Part shown: one piece after another, positions 1 to 6,816 of the stretch
How the letters are laid out: each line of letters starts with the position of its first letter
Numbering within the stretch: the first letter of the stretch is position 1
NCBI GenBank assembly: GCA_011524615.1
Contig: WTJZ01000123.1
Location: 1,801 to 23,248, forward strand
Length of the DNA: 21,448 nucleotides
Source: Akkermansiaceae bacterium
Lineage (GTDB): Bacteria; Verrucomicrobiota; Verrucomicrobiia; Verrucomicrobiales; Akkermansiaceae
Direction: 5' to 3'
Translations under genes and position numbers: made by a program
The notes under the pieces: model-generated
Databases searched by the model: none
Seen by the model: only the letters and a program-made list of their open reading frames with translations
Told to the model about the DNA's origin: nothing

Positions 1-54
1 ATGCTTCAGCCTTCCAAGCTGGTCAGGAGGGTTCGATTCCCTCTACCCGCTCCA
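1..54 (+). tRNA. tRNA-Gly (anticodon TCC), 5' end cut by window
   Basis: These 54 bases are identical to the last 54 bases of the complete tRNA-Gly at 101-174. They hold the 3' half of the D arm, the anticodon arm with loop CTTCCAA, the T arm and an encoded CCA end. The acceptor and D-arm 5' side lie before the window. The two copies form a tandem array with a 46-base spacer. Confidence 0.9.
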
Positions 55-100
55 TCATCAAAAAACCATCGTGATACACCTGACGGTATCACAACCCAAA
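55..100. repeat. Spacer hairpin between tandem tRNA-Gly genes
   Basis: The 46-base spacer between the two tRNA genes contains a perfect 7-bp dyad, GTGATAC at 71-77 and GTATCAC at 86-92, around an 8-base loop. It has no T tract, so it is unlikely to be a terminator. It may be a processing structure in a joint tRNA transcript. No equivalent dyad follows the second tRNA. Confidence 0.45.
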
Positions 101-174
101 GCGGGTATAGCATAGTGGTAATGCTTCAGCCTTCCAAGCTGGTCAGGAGGGTTCGATTCCCTCTACCCGCTCCA
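101..174 (+). tRNA. tRNA-Gly (anticodon TCC)
   Basis: A complete 74-base cloverleaf can be folded by eye. The acceptor stem is GCGGGTA with TACCCGC. The D arm is GCAT-loop-ATGC, and the anticodon stem TCAGC/GCTGG carries loop CTTCCAA with anticodon TCC. The T arm is GAGGG-TTCGATT-CCCTC. Discriminator T and an encoded CCA follow. It reads GGA glycine codons, and GGG by wobble. A T-rich run at 182-188 may help end transcription, but there is no separate strong hairpin. Confidence 0.97.
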
Positions 175-251
175 TTTTCAGTTTTTTTATCGAGTAGATG
201 AAAAGCACCTTTTTGCTTTTAGTTGATGATAATGTTCTTCTTTTTTCATGA

Positions 252-280
252 TTGAGTTTTCGTGAATTTTGTGTTATGTT
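252..280 (+). promoter_or_regulatory. Candidate sigma70-type promoter for the winged-helix gene
   Basis: TTGAGT at 252-257 and TATGTT at 275-280 are separated by exactly 17 bases. A transcript starting about 7 bases after the -10 box would begin only a few bases before the ATG at 290, so this mRNA could be almost leaderless. Identified by eye only. Confidence 0.35.
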
Positions 281-289
281 ATTGGAGTT

Positions 290-568
290 ATGAAATCTCC
301 CAATTGGACATTTTTCACGAACCATGCGCATGTATTAATTAGTTTAGTGAACTATCCAGATCGCCCTCTCAGAGAGGTGGCATTACAAGTGGGAATTACG
401 GAGAGAGCGGTTCAGCGTATTGTGGCTGATTTAGAAGAGGACGGCTTCTTGGTAAGAGAAAAGAAGGGACGACAGAATGTCTATAAATTGATCACCGACC
501 AACCCTTACGGCATGATCTAGAATCTCACCGTAATGTGAGCGAAATTCTAGAGTTACTGAAGAGATAA
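290..568 (+). CDS. Small winged helix-turn-helix (MarR/ArsR-like) transcriptional regulator
   Basis: A 92-residue protein made almost entirely of a winged helix-turn-helix domain. Helices around residues 10-22 are followed by the HTH, LREVALQVGITERAVQRIVADL (about 29-50), and a wing, GFLVREKKGRQNVYKL (about 54-69). The order matches MarR/ArsR-type DNA-binding proteins. It has no ligand domain and no metal-binding cysteines. I chose the ATG at 290 because GGAG lies at 284-287; a TTG start at 269 would add seven residues and lacks support. The gene converges on the TolC gene with only eight bases between the stop codons. It may regulate the neighbouring export operon, but proximity is the only evidence. 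The target is unknown. Confidence 0.82.
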   Translation: MKSPNWTFFTNHAHVLISLVNYPDRPLREVALQVGITERAVQRIVADLEEDGFLVREKKGRQNVYKLITDQPLRHDLESHRNVSEILELLKR

Positions 569-576
569 GTTAGGTG

Positions 577-2001
577 TTACTGCAAATCCCTCGCCGTGAT
601 TGCGATATAATCGCTATAGCTGGAGAGGTATTGGTAAAGAGACTTAAGGGTCGCCATTTTAGCATCGACGAGAGCATTCTCTCTGATTTGGAGCTTGAGT
701 AAGTCGGAGGCTCCTTCATCGAAGAGTGATTCTTCGGCTTTATACAGTTTTAGCGCCAGAGTCTGGCTTTCCTCGGTGAGATGCCAGGCCTTATAGTTAG
801 TCTGAAGATTATTGTACGCTGTATTGAGATCAGCGTTGAGTTTACTTAGAGCGAACTGTTTTTTGAGGCTGAGCTGTTGCTGAGTTTGTTTGGCTGTTTT
901 GAGTTGCCCTTTTGCCTGATTTCTCGCCAGAGGGAAGGTGAGAGATAGTCCCGCCACGATCTCATTTCTTTCAATATCTTTGGGTGAGTCCTCTCTTACA
1001 CTACGGTTGAGTTCTGCAGTTAAGTCGAGCTGAGGGAGCAGCATGTTCTGAGCGAGCTCTTGGTCAACCTGATTGGATTTTTGTCTCTGGTTGAGAGAGA
1101 GGACTTCAGGGTGAGTCTCCATCGCGTAAGAAAGGTCGGACTGAAACTGGTTCTGCGTAACCAGTGGGATACGAGGTGGCGTTGAAGGGAGAATTGATGA
1201 ATCAAGTGATAGGCTAGGAGTGAACAGGCCTAGCGAGAGGTTGCTGTTTAGGAGGTCCCTCTGTGCTTGGCGCACCAAGATATCACGGTTGAGGACGATG
1301 CGTTGATTATCGATGAGGATGATTTCAGGTCTAGCTCCTGCTTCCACCTCCTTAGAGAGGAGGGACTGCCTCGTGAGGGCGAGTTCCTTTAGTTCGATGG
1401 CCGTGGATTCTTTCTGCGCGGCGATGATCCATCCGTAGTAAGCGGTTCTGGCAGCTCTTGAAAGCTCTATGAGCTGGAGGTCGACAATGTGCTTGGTCAG
1501 CGATTCGTTGATCGATGCCTTTTTGAGCTGTGCGCGGCGATTGTCGATCTGGAAGTTTTGTAAGAGAGGAAAGGAGAACCCTACTACATATTCTCCCGAG
1601 TCTCCGGTTCTGAGATCTCTCTTGTATGTTGGTAAGTACCCATTACTGAGACGGTATCCTCCGTATAATTCTGCGCCACTATTTTCAAATGGAGATGAGA
1701 GCAGTAACTCGTAATTTGAGCCATCATAGTAGTTAGATGGGCGGATCTGTCCAGAAACACTTAATGTGGTATCAAATGCTCCTTTTGAATACTGCTTATT
1801 TGCTTGTGCTAGCTTGTTCTCGATTTGTGAGATTAACAGGGGTGGGTAAGTCTCCTTTACCAAGCTTAATATCTGATCTTCAGTTAAGGGTGAGGCGACG
1901 CATGTTCCAATGGAAAACGCAGCGATTAAGGTACGAAGGCTGTGCATGGGGCTAGTTAGTAAAGGTGTCATCTTCATCGATAATGAGAGGAGGGAAGCCA
2001 T
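577..2001 (-). CDS. TolC-family outer membrane efflux/secretion protein
   Basis: A 474-residue outer-membrane factor, the trimeric channel-tunnel that lets a type I-like secretion or efflux system cross the periplasm and outer membrane. It has an N-terminal hydrophobic signal region (LRTLIAAFSIGTCVA, about residues 22-36). Two long alternating helical/strand halves follow, rich in Q, L, N and A, with OEP-like segments such as FSFPLLQNFQIDNRRAQLKKA and LSLTFPLARNQAKGQLKTAKQ. Length suits the family. The ATG at 2001 is preceded by GGAG eight bases upstream; a start at 1947 would give a shorter, more typical signal peptide and remove the overlap with the HlyD gene. Last gene of the ABC-HlyD-TolC operon; starting at 2001 it overlaps the HlyD gene by 50 bases. 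Confidence 0.88.
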   Translation of the reverse strand: MASLLSLSMKMTPLLTSPMHSLRTLIAAFSIGTCVASPLTEDQILSLVKETYPPLLISQIENKLAQANKQYSKGAFDTTLSVSGQIRPSNYYDGSNYELLLSSPFENSGAELYGGYRLSNGYLPTYKRDLRTGDSGEYVVGFSFPLLQNFQIDNRRAQLKKASINESLTKHIVDLQLIELSRAARTAYYGWIIAAQKESTAIELKELALTRQSLLSKEVEAGARPEIILIDNQRIVLNRDILVRQAQRDLLNSNLSLGLFTPSLSLDSSILPSTPPRIPLVTQNQFQSDLSYAMETHPEVLSLNQRQKSNQVDQELAQNMLLPQLDLTAELNRSVREDSPKDIERNEIVAGLSLTFPLARNQAKGQLKTAKQTQQQLSLKKQFALSKLNADLNTAYNNLQTNYKAWHLTEESQTLALKLYKAEESLFDEGASDLLKLQIRENALVDAKMATLKSLYQYLSSYSDYIAITARDLQ

Positions 2002-3232
2002 TGATCTGTCTCCACATTTCTAACCAAAGCGGAACCTCGTCCAGAAGGAACCACGCTTGGGTAAGGGTGCCTTGACGAAGCCAACGATCCTTATCCGGCC
2101 ACGGACTATTGACCAAGCCATCACCATTGTAGCGGTTCACTTGATCTACAGTGGGGCCCACGACTACCCTGAAGGAGCCTTTACCGTTACTAGCAGAGTC
2201 GATGAAGATCACCTCTCCGCCAAAGGTGCCTACGGCGAGTTGTGGCCAGCCTATCGCTTGGATACTTGGCCAGCCTTCGAAGGAGAGACGGACGTGGCTT
2301 CCTGGTACTGTTTTACCATTGACTTCATGTCGTGCTCTAATGAGTGCGATATCATTTCCGTCCAGCCAAACTTCAACATATCGGCTATCGGTCTCAGGGA
2401 TGATCGTACAGATTGCTCCTCCAGGTTTGAGGTAGGACCCGTCGGTGACTTTTACCTTATAGACAATGCCTGCTCTTGGCGCGTAAATGGTCTGCCGTTT
2501 TGTTTGGTTAATCTTGATATCTAGAGTGACAATTTCTTGTTTGGCAGCTTCGATTGTCGCTTGAGTAGCCTCTTGTTGAGCCTTATTTGCAGAGAGAGAA
2601 GTTTGGTAGTCACTGGTTGTCTTAGTGAGTGATGCTTGAGTAGATTTGAGGTCTGCAGTGCTAGTGAGATGATTCATCTTTGCGACCTCGAATTCTCGAC
2701 GAGAGGCGAGGCCTTGATTAAAGAGTTCTGTACGTCGAGTCTTTTCTAGCTCTGCTGTCTTTTGCTTGATACTGGCTGCGTTGACGGCTTCTTTAGCTGC
2801 TTTGACCGCGTTGGTCATTGAGATGGATAGTTGCGTATGCTGAATGAGAAGCTCGTTTAGTTGACCTTCGGCAAAGGCTTTTCTCTTATCAGCTGAGTTC
2901 TTTTGGAGACGTAAGTTCTCCATGAGCTGCGGGTCGTTGTCTTCGATCTCTACAAGGATGTCGCCTTCCTTGACGGATTGCCCCTCTACGACATGGAGTT
3001 GTCTGATTCTGCCAGCTAACTGGGACTCTACTTCGATGACACGGTCAAGAGGGTCAAAGGCGACGACCCTACCATTGCCAACGACATTCTGCCTCCATGG
3101 GACGAAGAGCAGGCAGAGGGCAAAGAGTATGATGCTTGCCACTAGAATCCTACTGAATAAGTAGGTGAACCTAGTAGAGCCTACGAGCGAGAGCGCGGGG
3201 AGTGGTGGAGCTGCGGGAGTAGGATGTTTCAT
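1952..3232 (-). CDS. HlyD-family periplasmic adaptor (membrane fusion protein)
   Basis: A 426-residue membrane fusion protein that would link the inner-membrane ABC exporter to the TolC channel. A Pro-rich cytoplasmic start (1-20) is followed by one membrane span at about 28-45. The first half of a biotinyl-lipoyl-like domain follows at about 63-97 (AGRIRQLHVVEGQSVKEGD). A long Ala/Gln/Lys-rich coiled coil covers about 103-245, and the second lipoyl half begins at IYAPRAGIVYKVKVTDGSYL. A beta-barrel with the run GWPQLAVGTFGGEVIFID and a C-terminal tail containing WLRQGTLTQAWFLLDEVPLW complete it. Seven bases separate its start from the ABC stop codon, consistent with translation from one mRNA. 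Its upstream SD is weak. Confidence 0.93.
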   Translation of the reverse strand: MKHPTPAAPPLPALSLVGSTRFTYLFSRILVASIILFALCLLFVPWRQNVVGNGRVVAFDPLDRVIEVESQLAGRIRQLHVVEGQSVKEGDILVEIEDNDPQLMENLRLQKNSADKRKAFAEGQLNELLIQHTQLSISMTNAVKAAKEAVNAASIKQKTAELEKTRRTELFNQGLASRREFEVAKMNHLTSTADLKSTQASLTKTTSDYQTSLSANKAQQEATQATIEAAKQEIVTLDIKINQTKRQTIYAPRAGIVYKVKVTDGSYLKPGGAICTIIPETDSRYVEVWLDGNDIALIRARHEVNGKTVPGSHVRLSFEGWPSIQAIGWPQLAVGTFGGEVIFIDSASNGKGSFRVVVGPTVDQVNRYNGDGLVNSPWPDKDRWLRQGTLTQAWFLLDEVPLWLEMWRQINGFPPLIIDEDDTFTN

Positions 3233-3239
3233 ATGTGCT

Positions 3240-5357
3240 CTAGAGGTTTTTATTGAGTTCTATGATGTGATCGCAATAGATAGTGTGATCACGGCGTCTG
3301 GTAGAGTAGAGTACTGTCCATGGGCGATCAGGGCTGAAGACTACTTTACTCAAGCTTTCGAAGATCTGATCCTCTACTCCATCGAAGAGTTCGTCGATGA
3401 TGAGGAGTTTGGGGCGCTGGACAATGGCCCGAGCAATGAGGAGGGAGACACGTTCATTTTTGGGTAACTTACTACCACCGATAGAGAGTTGACGGTCGAG
3501 TCCGTCAGGGTGGTTCAGTATAGAGTTCAGTAATCCTACCGCTTGGAGGGCATGCCTGATTTCATCCCGGCCAATATCGTCGTGGCCAAGTCTGAGGTTA
3601 TCAATAACAGAAGCGCCAAGGATGAGTTGTGGACGGAGGAGTAATACATGTTCACGGAGGGAAGAGAGCTTCCAGTCCCTGAGATCAGTGCCATTGATCG
3701 TGATGTAACCTGACGTGGGAGTACGAAGGTCGAAGAACATGTCCAATAGGGCGCTGACCCCAGAGCCCAATGAACCTAAGACTGCGATGTTAGAGCCTGC
3801 AGGATAGTCAAAGGAGAGGTCTTTAATGAGAGAGCTTTGATCTGGGTAGGAGAAGGATACATTCTCGGCCTTGACGCAGAACCCTCCATCTTCGAAGTTG
3901 TTATTGAGTACCTCACCAGTCTGGGGCTCTAGCTCGAGGTCGAAGATGTGCCCTAGCTTATCCATAGCGGCCATGGTGTCGTACCATGCTTCTAACTTTT
4001 TACCGAGTTTTGCTAGGCTTCCGATGATGCCACTCATGATGATTTCACTCGCTACGAGCTGGCCTAAGGTGATCTGTTGACTAATGACTAGCCAAGCTCC
4101 TCCCAGAAGGAGAATTACAGCTGCGATTACTGAGAGTACGAGGAAGGCGGTGACTTGCCTAATGACAACTCTGAAGTGTGCACTACGTGCATTAACATAA
4201 TCGGTGGCGAGTTTGTTGGCCCTTTTGGAAGCGAGCTCTTGTCCTCCAGGACCTTTGAAGAGAGTAGGGTAGCTCGCGATCTCTTCAAACCAGCTCACCA
4301 TGGAATACTTCGTATGTGATTCTGCGATACTTGTCTTGATTGCACCTTTACCGAGAACCCAAATGATGAGGAGGATAATGATGATGAGAACTGCGACGAA
4401 GACGAGTAAGAATGGGTGATAGAGGGAGAGCAGGATCATTCCTATCACCGTGGCCATGACTGAGTTAATCCCGTCTAGGAGGAAGAAGGCAGTGTTCTTC
4501 TGGGCGGTGACCACGTCTAAGAATCTATTCACGAGTTCTGGCGCGTGTGTCTTATCAAAGTGAGACATCTTTGCTCTAGGGAGACGGTAGGCAATATCTG
4601 CAGTGGTACGGGCAAAGATTCTCCGCTGGATCACATCAGATACATAGTACTGAAAGGCGGTAATAATAGCCTGGAGAACGAGACAGCCCATTACAATCTG
4701 TCCAACTATGATGAGGGCTTGGATATATGGCTTAGCCTGTGTGCCGAAGGCGAGATTACTCACGATCGTATCAACGGCCAGAGGTACTGTTAGGTAGAGG
4801 ACGCCAGAGAAGATAGAGAAAACGAGAAGAGTGAGGATGTCTCGGCGATCGTGTAAGAGCATGCGGAGGTATCTCGCCTCAGGTCGGGTGTGATCGTGGT
4901 CATCTTTGTGAGATTGTTTGACTGCCGCACTCAGGTTATCCTCTCCACAGGGGAGGGATTCTTGAACGATACCTACCTCGACCATCTCGGACTTAGAGGC
5001 GATGCCTAATTTCCTCCACAACGATCCGTGGAAGACGCGTAAGCGGTCGTACGGGCTGTCTCCATCTGCAATAGTACAGGTGAGAAGACCAGACTTAGTA
5101 ATCAGAGTCCAATCTTGTTCCGTCTCATTCCAGATCACTACAGGAAAGTCTTCAGTTGCTTGCCAGAGAGCTTCAAAGTACTTCATTCTCACAGGCGCAA
5201 TGGTGATGTGCTGACTTTTGGCGGTCTGGATGAGTGTGGCGATACGATCTTGGTTCGTCGCTCGGTAGATTCTGGATTGTTCAGCTCGTACATCTTCAAG
5301 ATCGATCTCTTGACCGGTGAGAGCTGCTAGCTTGGCAAATATATTAGGGCTGAACAT
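3240..5357 (-). CDS. ABC exporter (TMD-NBD fusion) with degenerate ATPase motifs
   Basis: A 705-residue half-transporter-type protein. Residues 1-120 look like a C39-like domain without a catalytic cysteine (inference). Six membrane spans lie within about 174-448. A C-terminal ABC nucleotide-binding domain starts at about 495, with the aromatic A-loop Y504 retained. The ATPase motifs are badly altered. Walker A reads GSLGSGVS with V534 in place of the catalytic lysine (codon GTC at 3758-3756). The LSGGQ signature is LPKNE at 631-635. The H-loop histidine position is R687 (YSTRRRD). The Q-loop position appears to be R575. Walker B keeps D655-E656. Transmembrane and NBD framework remain intact with no stop or frameshift, so this is probably a functional but hydrolysis-deficient subunit rather than a pseudogene. 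First gene of the HlyD-TolC operon. No partner ABC gene is in the window. Confidence 0.9.
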   Translation of the reverse strand: MFSPNIFAKLAALTGQEIDLEDVRAEQSRIYRATNQDRIATLIQTAKSQHITIAPVRMKYFEALWQATEDFPVVIWNETEQDWTLITKSGLLTCTIADGDSPYDRLRVFHGSLWRKLGIASKSEMVEVGIVQESLPCGEDNLSAAVKQSHKDDHDHTRPEARYLRMLLHDRRDILTLLVFSIFSGVLYLTVPLAVDTIVSNLAFGTQAKPYIQALIIVGQIVMGCLVLQAIITAFQYYVSDVIQRRIFARTTADIAYRLPRAKMSHFDKTHAPELVNRFLDVVTAQKNTAFFLLDGINSVMATVIGMILLSLYHPFLLVFVAVLIIIILLIIWVLGKGAIKTSIAESHTKYSMVSWFEEIASYPTLFKGPGGQELASKRANKLATDYVNARSAHFRVVIRQVTAFLVLSVIAAVILLLGGAWLVISQQITLGQLVASEIIMSGIIGSLAKLGKKLEAWYDTMAAMDKLGHIFDLELEPQTGEVLNNNFEDGGFCVKAENVSFSYPDQSSLIKDLSFDYPAGSNIAVLGSLGSGVSALLDMFFDLRTPTSGYITINGTDLRDWKLSSLREHVLLLRPQLILGASVIDNLRLGHDDIGRDEIRHALQAVGLLNSILNHPDGLDRQLSIGGSKLPKNERVSLLIARAIVQRPKLLIIDELFDGVEDQIFESLSKVVFSPDRPWTVLYSTRRRDHTIYCDHIIELNKNL

Positions 5358-5420
5358 AACAAGACAGAATTAAGAGAAGATAAGGTGGTAGATTATTCAA
5401 TCGAACTTCTCTTTACTCTG

Positions 5421-5449
5421 TAAATACACTCAATAGCTTGAGAGCGCAA
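5421..5449 (-). promoter_or_regulatory. Candidate promoter of the ABC-HlyD-TolC operon, with overlapping dyad
   Basis: On the minus strand TTGCGC (5449-5444) and TATTTA (5426-5421) are 17 bases apart, about 65 bases upstream of the ABC start codon. The dyad CGCA-N8-TGCG at 5445-5460 covers the -35 element and would be a natural place for a repressor. Identified by eye; the 178-base gap 5358-5535 contains nothing else I can name. Confidence 0.33.
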
Positions 5450-5535
5450 ATGATAATGCGACAAAAAATTCGCTATTAAGTATCCACTCATTCCGGAGAT
5501 GAATTCTATTTGTCTATGATGATCTGCGATTGACG

Positions 5536-5925
5536 CTATTGAATACGTGTGAGAATCACTGCATTAGCCGCTGCATAGTGCTTCGCATGGGTCAGAGAGA
5601 TCTTGATCTCGTCTATGTTGAGAGATTCCGCTAGTTCTTTGCCCTTGCCATGGAGAAGGACGGTTGGTTCGCCAGAGTCTTTGCGTAAGATTTCCATATC
5701 TCTCCAGCCTATTGATTTACCAATCCCTGTACCAAAGGCTTTGGCGATCGCTTCTTTGGCGGCGAAGCGAGCGGCATAGTTGAGTTCTCGATTCTTTTGG
5801 CGGTCGCAGTATTCCTGCTCTAGGGGGGTAAAGATTCGGTTGGTGAATTGAGACCCGAATTCATCGAGGGATGACTGAATGCGGTCGACCTCTACTACGT
5901 CGATGCCTATGCCGAAGAGACTCAT
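5536..5925 (-). CDS. acpS: Holo-[acyl-carrier-protein] synthase
   Basis: A 129-residue cytoplasmic enzyme that transfers 4'-phosphopantetheine from CoA to the serine of acyl carrier protein, activating fatty-acid synthesis. The AcpS signature is clear: GIGIDVVEVDRI near the N terminus with metal ligand D9, then RFAAKEAIAKAFGTGIG with E58. The conserved SLTHAKHYAAA stretch lies near the C terminus. Length is typical. The gene starts three bases after the pdxJ stop codon, the common bacterial pdxJ-acpS pairing, so the two are very likely co-transcribed. No obvious terminator follows it before the export operon. Confidence 0.97.
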   Translation of the reverse strand: MSLFGIGIDVVEVDRIQSSLDEFGSQFTNRIFTPLEQEYCDRQKNRELNYAARFAAKEAIAKAFGTGIGKSIGWRDMEILRKDSGEPTVLLHGKGKELAESLNIDEIKISLTHAKHYAAANAVILTRIQ

Positions 5926-5928
5926 CGT

Positions 5929-6669
5929 CTATGATGGATAGAGATTAAGCAGGTCACGCATTTCACGTACTGCGTTTTGGAAACCTACCCGCACCGAACG
6001 TGCTACTATTGAGTGTCCGATGTTGAGTTCGGTGAGGTGGGGAACGGTGTAGAGTTTTTCGATATTCGTGTAGTTGATGCCATGGCCTGCATTAACTTGT
6101 AGGCCAAGAGAATGACCGAGTATAGCCGCTTCGGTCAGGCGCTGCACCTCCGCGTCTTGTTCTTCTCCTTGGGCATTGGCAAAGCATCCAGTGTGGAGCT
6201 CGATCATTTCAGCGCCGAGTTTGCGAGACATTTCGACATGTTCCGCGACGGGGTCGATGAAGAGACTGATCTTGATCCCTGCTTCTTGGAGCGTTGATAA
6301 GGTAGGCTTGAGAGATTCCTCATGAGTGATGACATCGAGTCCACCTTCGGTAGAGATTTCCTCGCGTTTTTCAGGGACGAGACAGACGAACTCGGGCTTG
6401 AGCTCTAGAGCGATGTCGATGAGTTCCTGGGTGTTACCCATCTCTAAGTTGAGAGGCAGGTCGCATTCACGACGGATGGCAAAGGCGTCACTCTCTTGAA
6501 TGTGGCGTCGGTCTCCTCGAACGTGAAGGGTGATAGAGTCTGCCCCGCCAGCTTTGGCGTCTAGCGCGCCTGTAAGAGGGCTAGGTTCTGCGTTAGGAGA
6601 GTCAAGCATAGTACGGTAGCGTGCCTGACGTAGAGTAGCAATGTGGTCGATGTTGACGCCTAGTAGCAT
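5929..6669 (-). CDS. pdxJ: Pyridoxine 5'-phosphate synthase
   Basis: A 246-residue TIM-barrel enzyme that condenses 1-deoxy-D-xylulose 5-phosphate with 3-amino-2-oxopropyl phosphate to make pyridoxine 5'-phosphate in the DXP-dependent vitamin B6 route. The N terminus MLLGVNIDHIATLRQARYR is the standard PdxJ start. GGADSITLHVRGDRRHI, LNLEMGNTQE, CLVPEKREE and VNAGHGINYTN are the expected active-site loops. The reading frame stays open for 38 codons before 6669, but that stretch overlaps the purH terminator and has no family similarity, so I start at 6669. No SD sequence is visible. Co-transcribed with acpS. Confidence 0.97.
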   Translation of the reverse strand: MLLGVNIDHIATLRQARYRTMLDSPNAEPSPLTGALDAKAGGADSITLHVRGDRRHIQESDAFAIRRECDLPLNLEMGNTQELIDIALELKPEFVCLVPEKREEISTEGGLDVITHEESLKPTLSTLQEAGIKISLFIDPVAEHVEMSRKLGAEMIELHTGCFANAQGEEQDAEVQRLTEAAILGHSLGLQVNAGHGINYTNIEKLYTVPHLTELNIGHSIVARSVRVGFQNAVREMRDLLNLYPS

Positions 6670-6745
6670 AGTGGCACAATAATTCACAGAATAACGCAGA
6701 GATCCACAGATTTTTTCAATTTTTGACAGCGTCGTAATCAGGGAT

Positions 6746-6774
6746 AAAAAAAGCCCAGCATAGGATGCTGGGCT
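6746..6774 (-). terminator. Rho-independent terminator of purH
   Basis: A perfect 10-bp stem, AGCCCAGCAT at 6752-6761 with ATGCTGGGCT at 6765-6774, and a 3-base loop. Read on the minus strand it is followed by a run of seven T residues. It lies 43 bases past the purH stop codon, separating purH from the pdxJ-acpS unit downstream. Confidence 0.93.
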
Positions 6775-6816
6775 GAATTGCAAAAATGAGAGATGTGAGT
6801 GTCACTCACACTCGCA

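Noticed and set aside
1..201. 66-codon open frame across the tandem tRNA genes
   Set aside because: It repeats the same peptide because the tRNA is duplicated; the sequence is fully explained by tRNA-Gly.
2057..2524. 155-codon plus-strand open frame inside the HlyD gene
   Set aside because: Antisense shadow of a clearly recognised adaptor gene; no domain, SD or family similarity.
3756..3758. Single-base sequencing error explaining the missing Walker A lysine
   Set aside because: GTC to AAG or AAA needs two or more changes, and three other ATPase motifs are also altered, so one error cannot explain it.
5445..5460. Fur box in the export operon promoter
   Set aside because: AATGATAAT gives only one half of the site; about 10 of 19 bases fit the E. 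coli consensus and the second half is absent.
6670..6783. 38-residue N-terminal extension of PdxJ
   Set aside because: The frame is open but runs through the purH terminator, and PdxJ begins at MLLGVNIDHIATLRQ.
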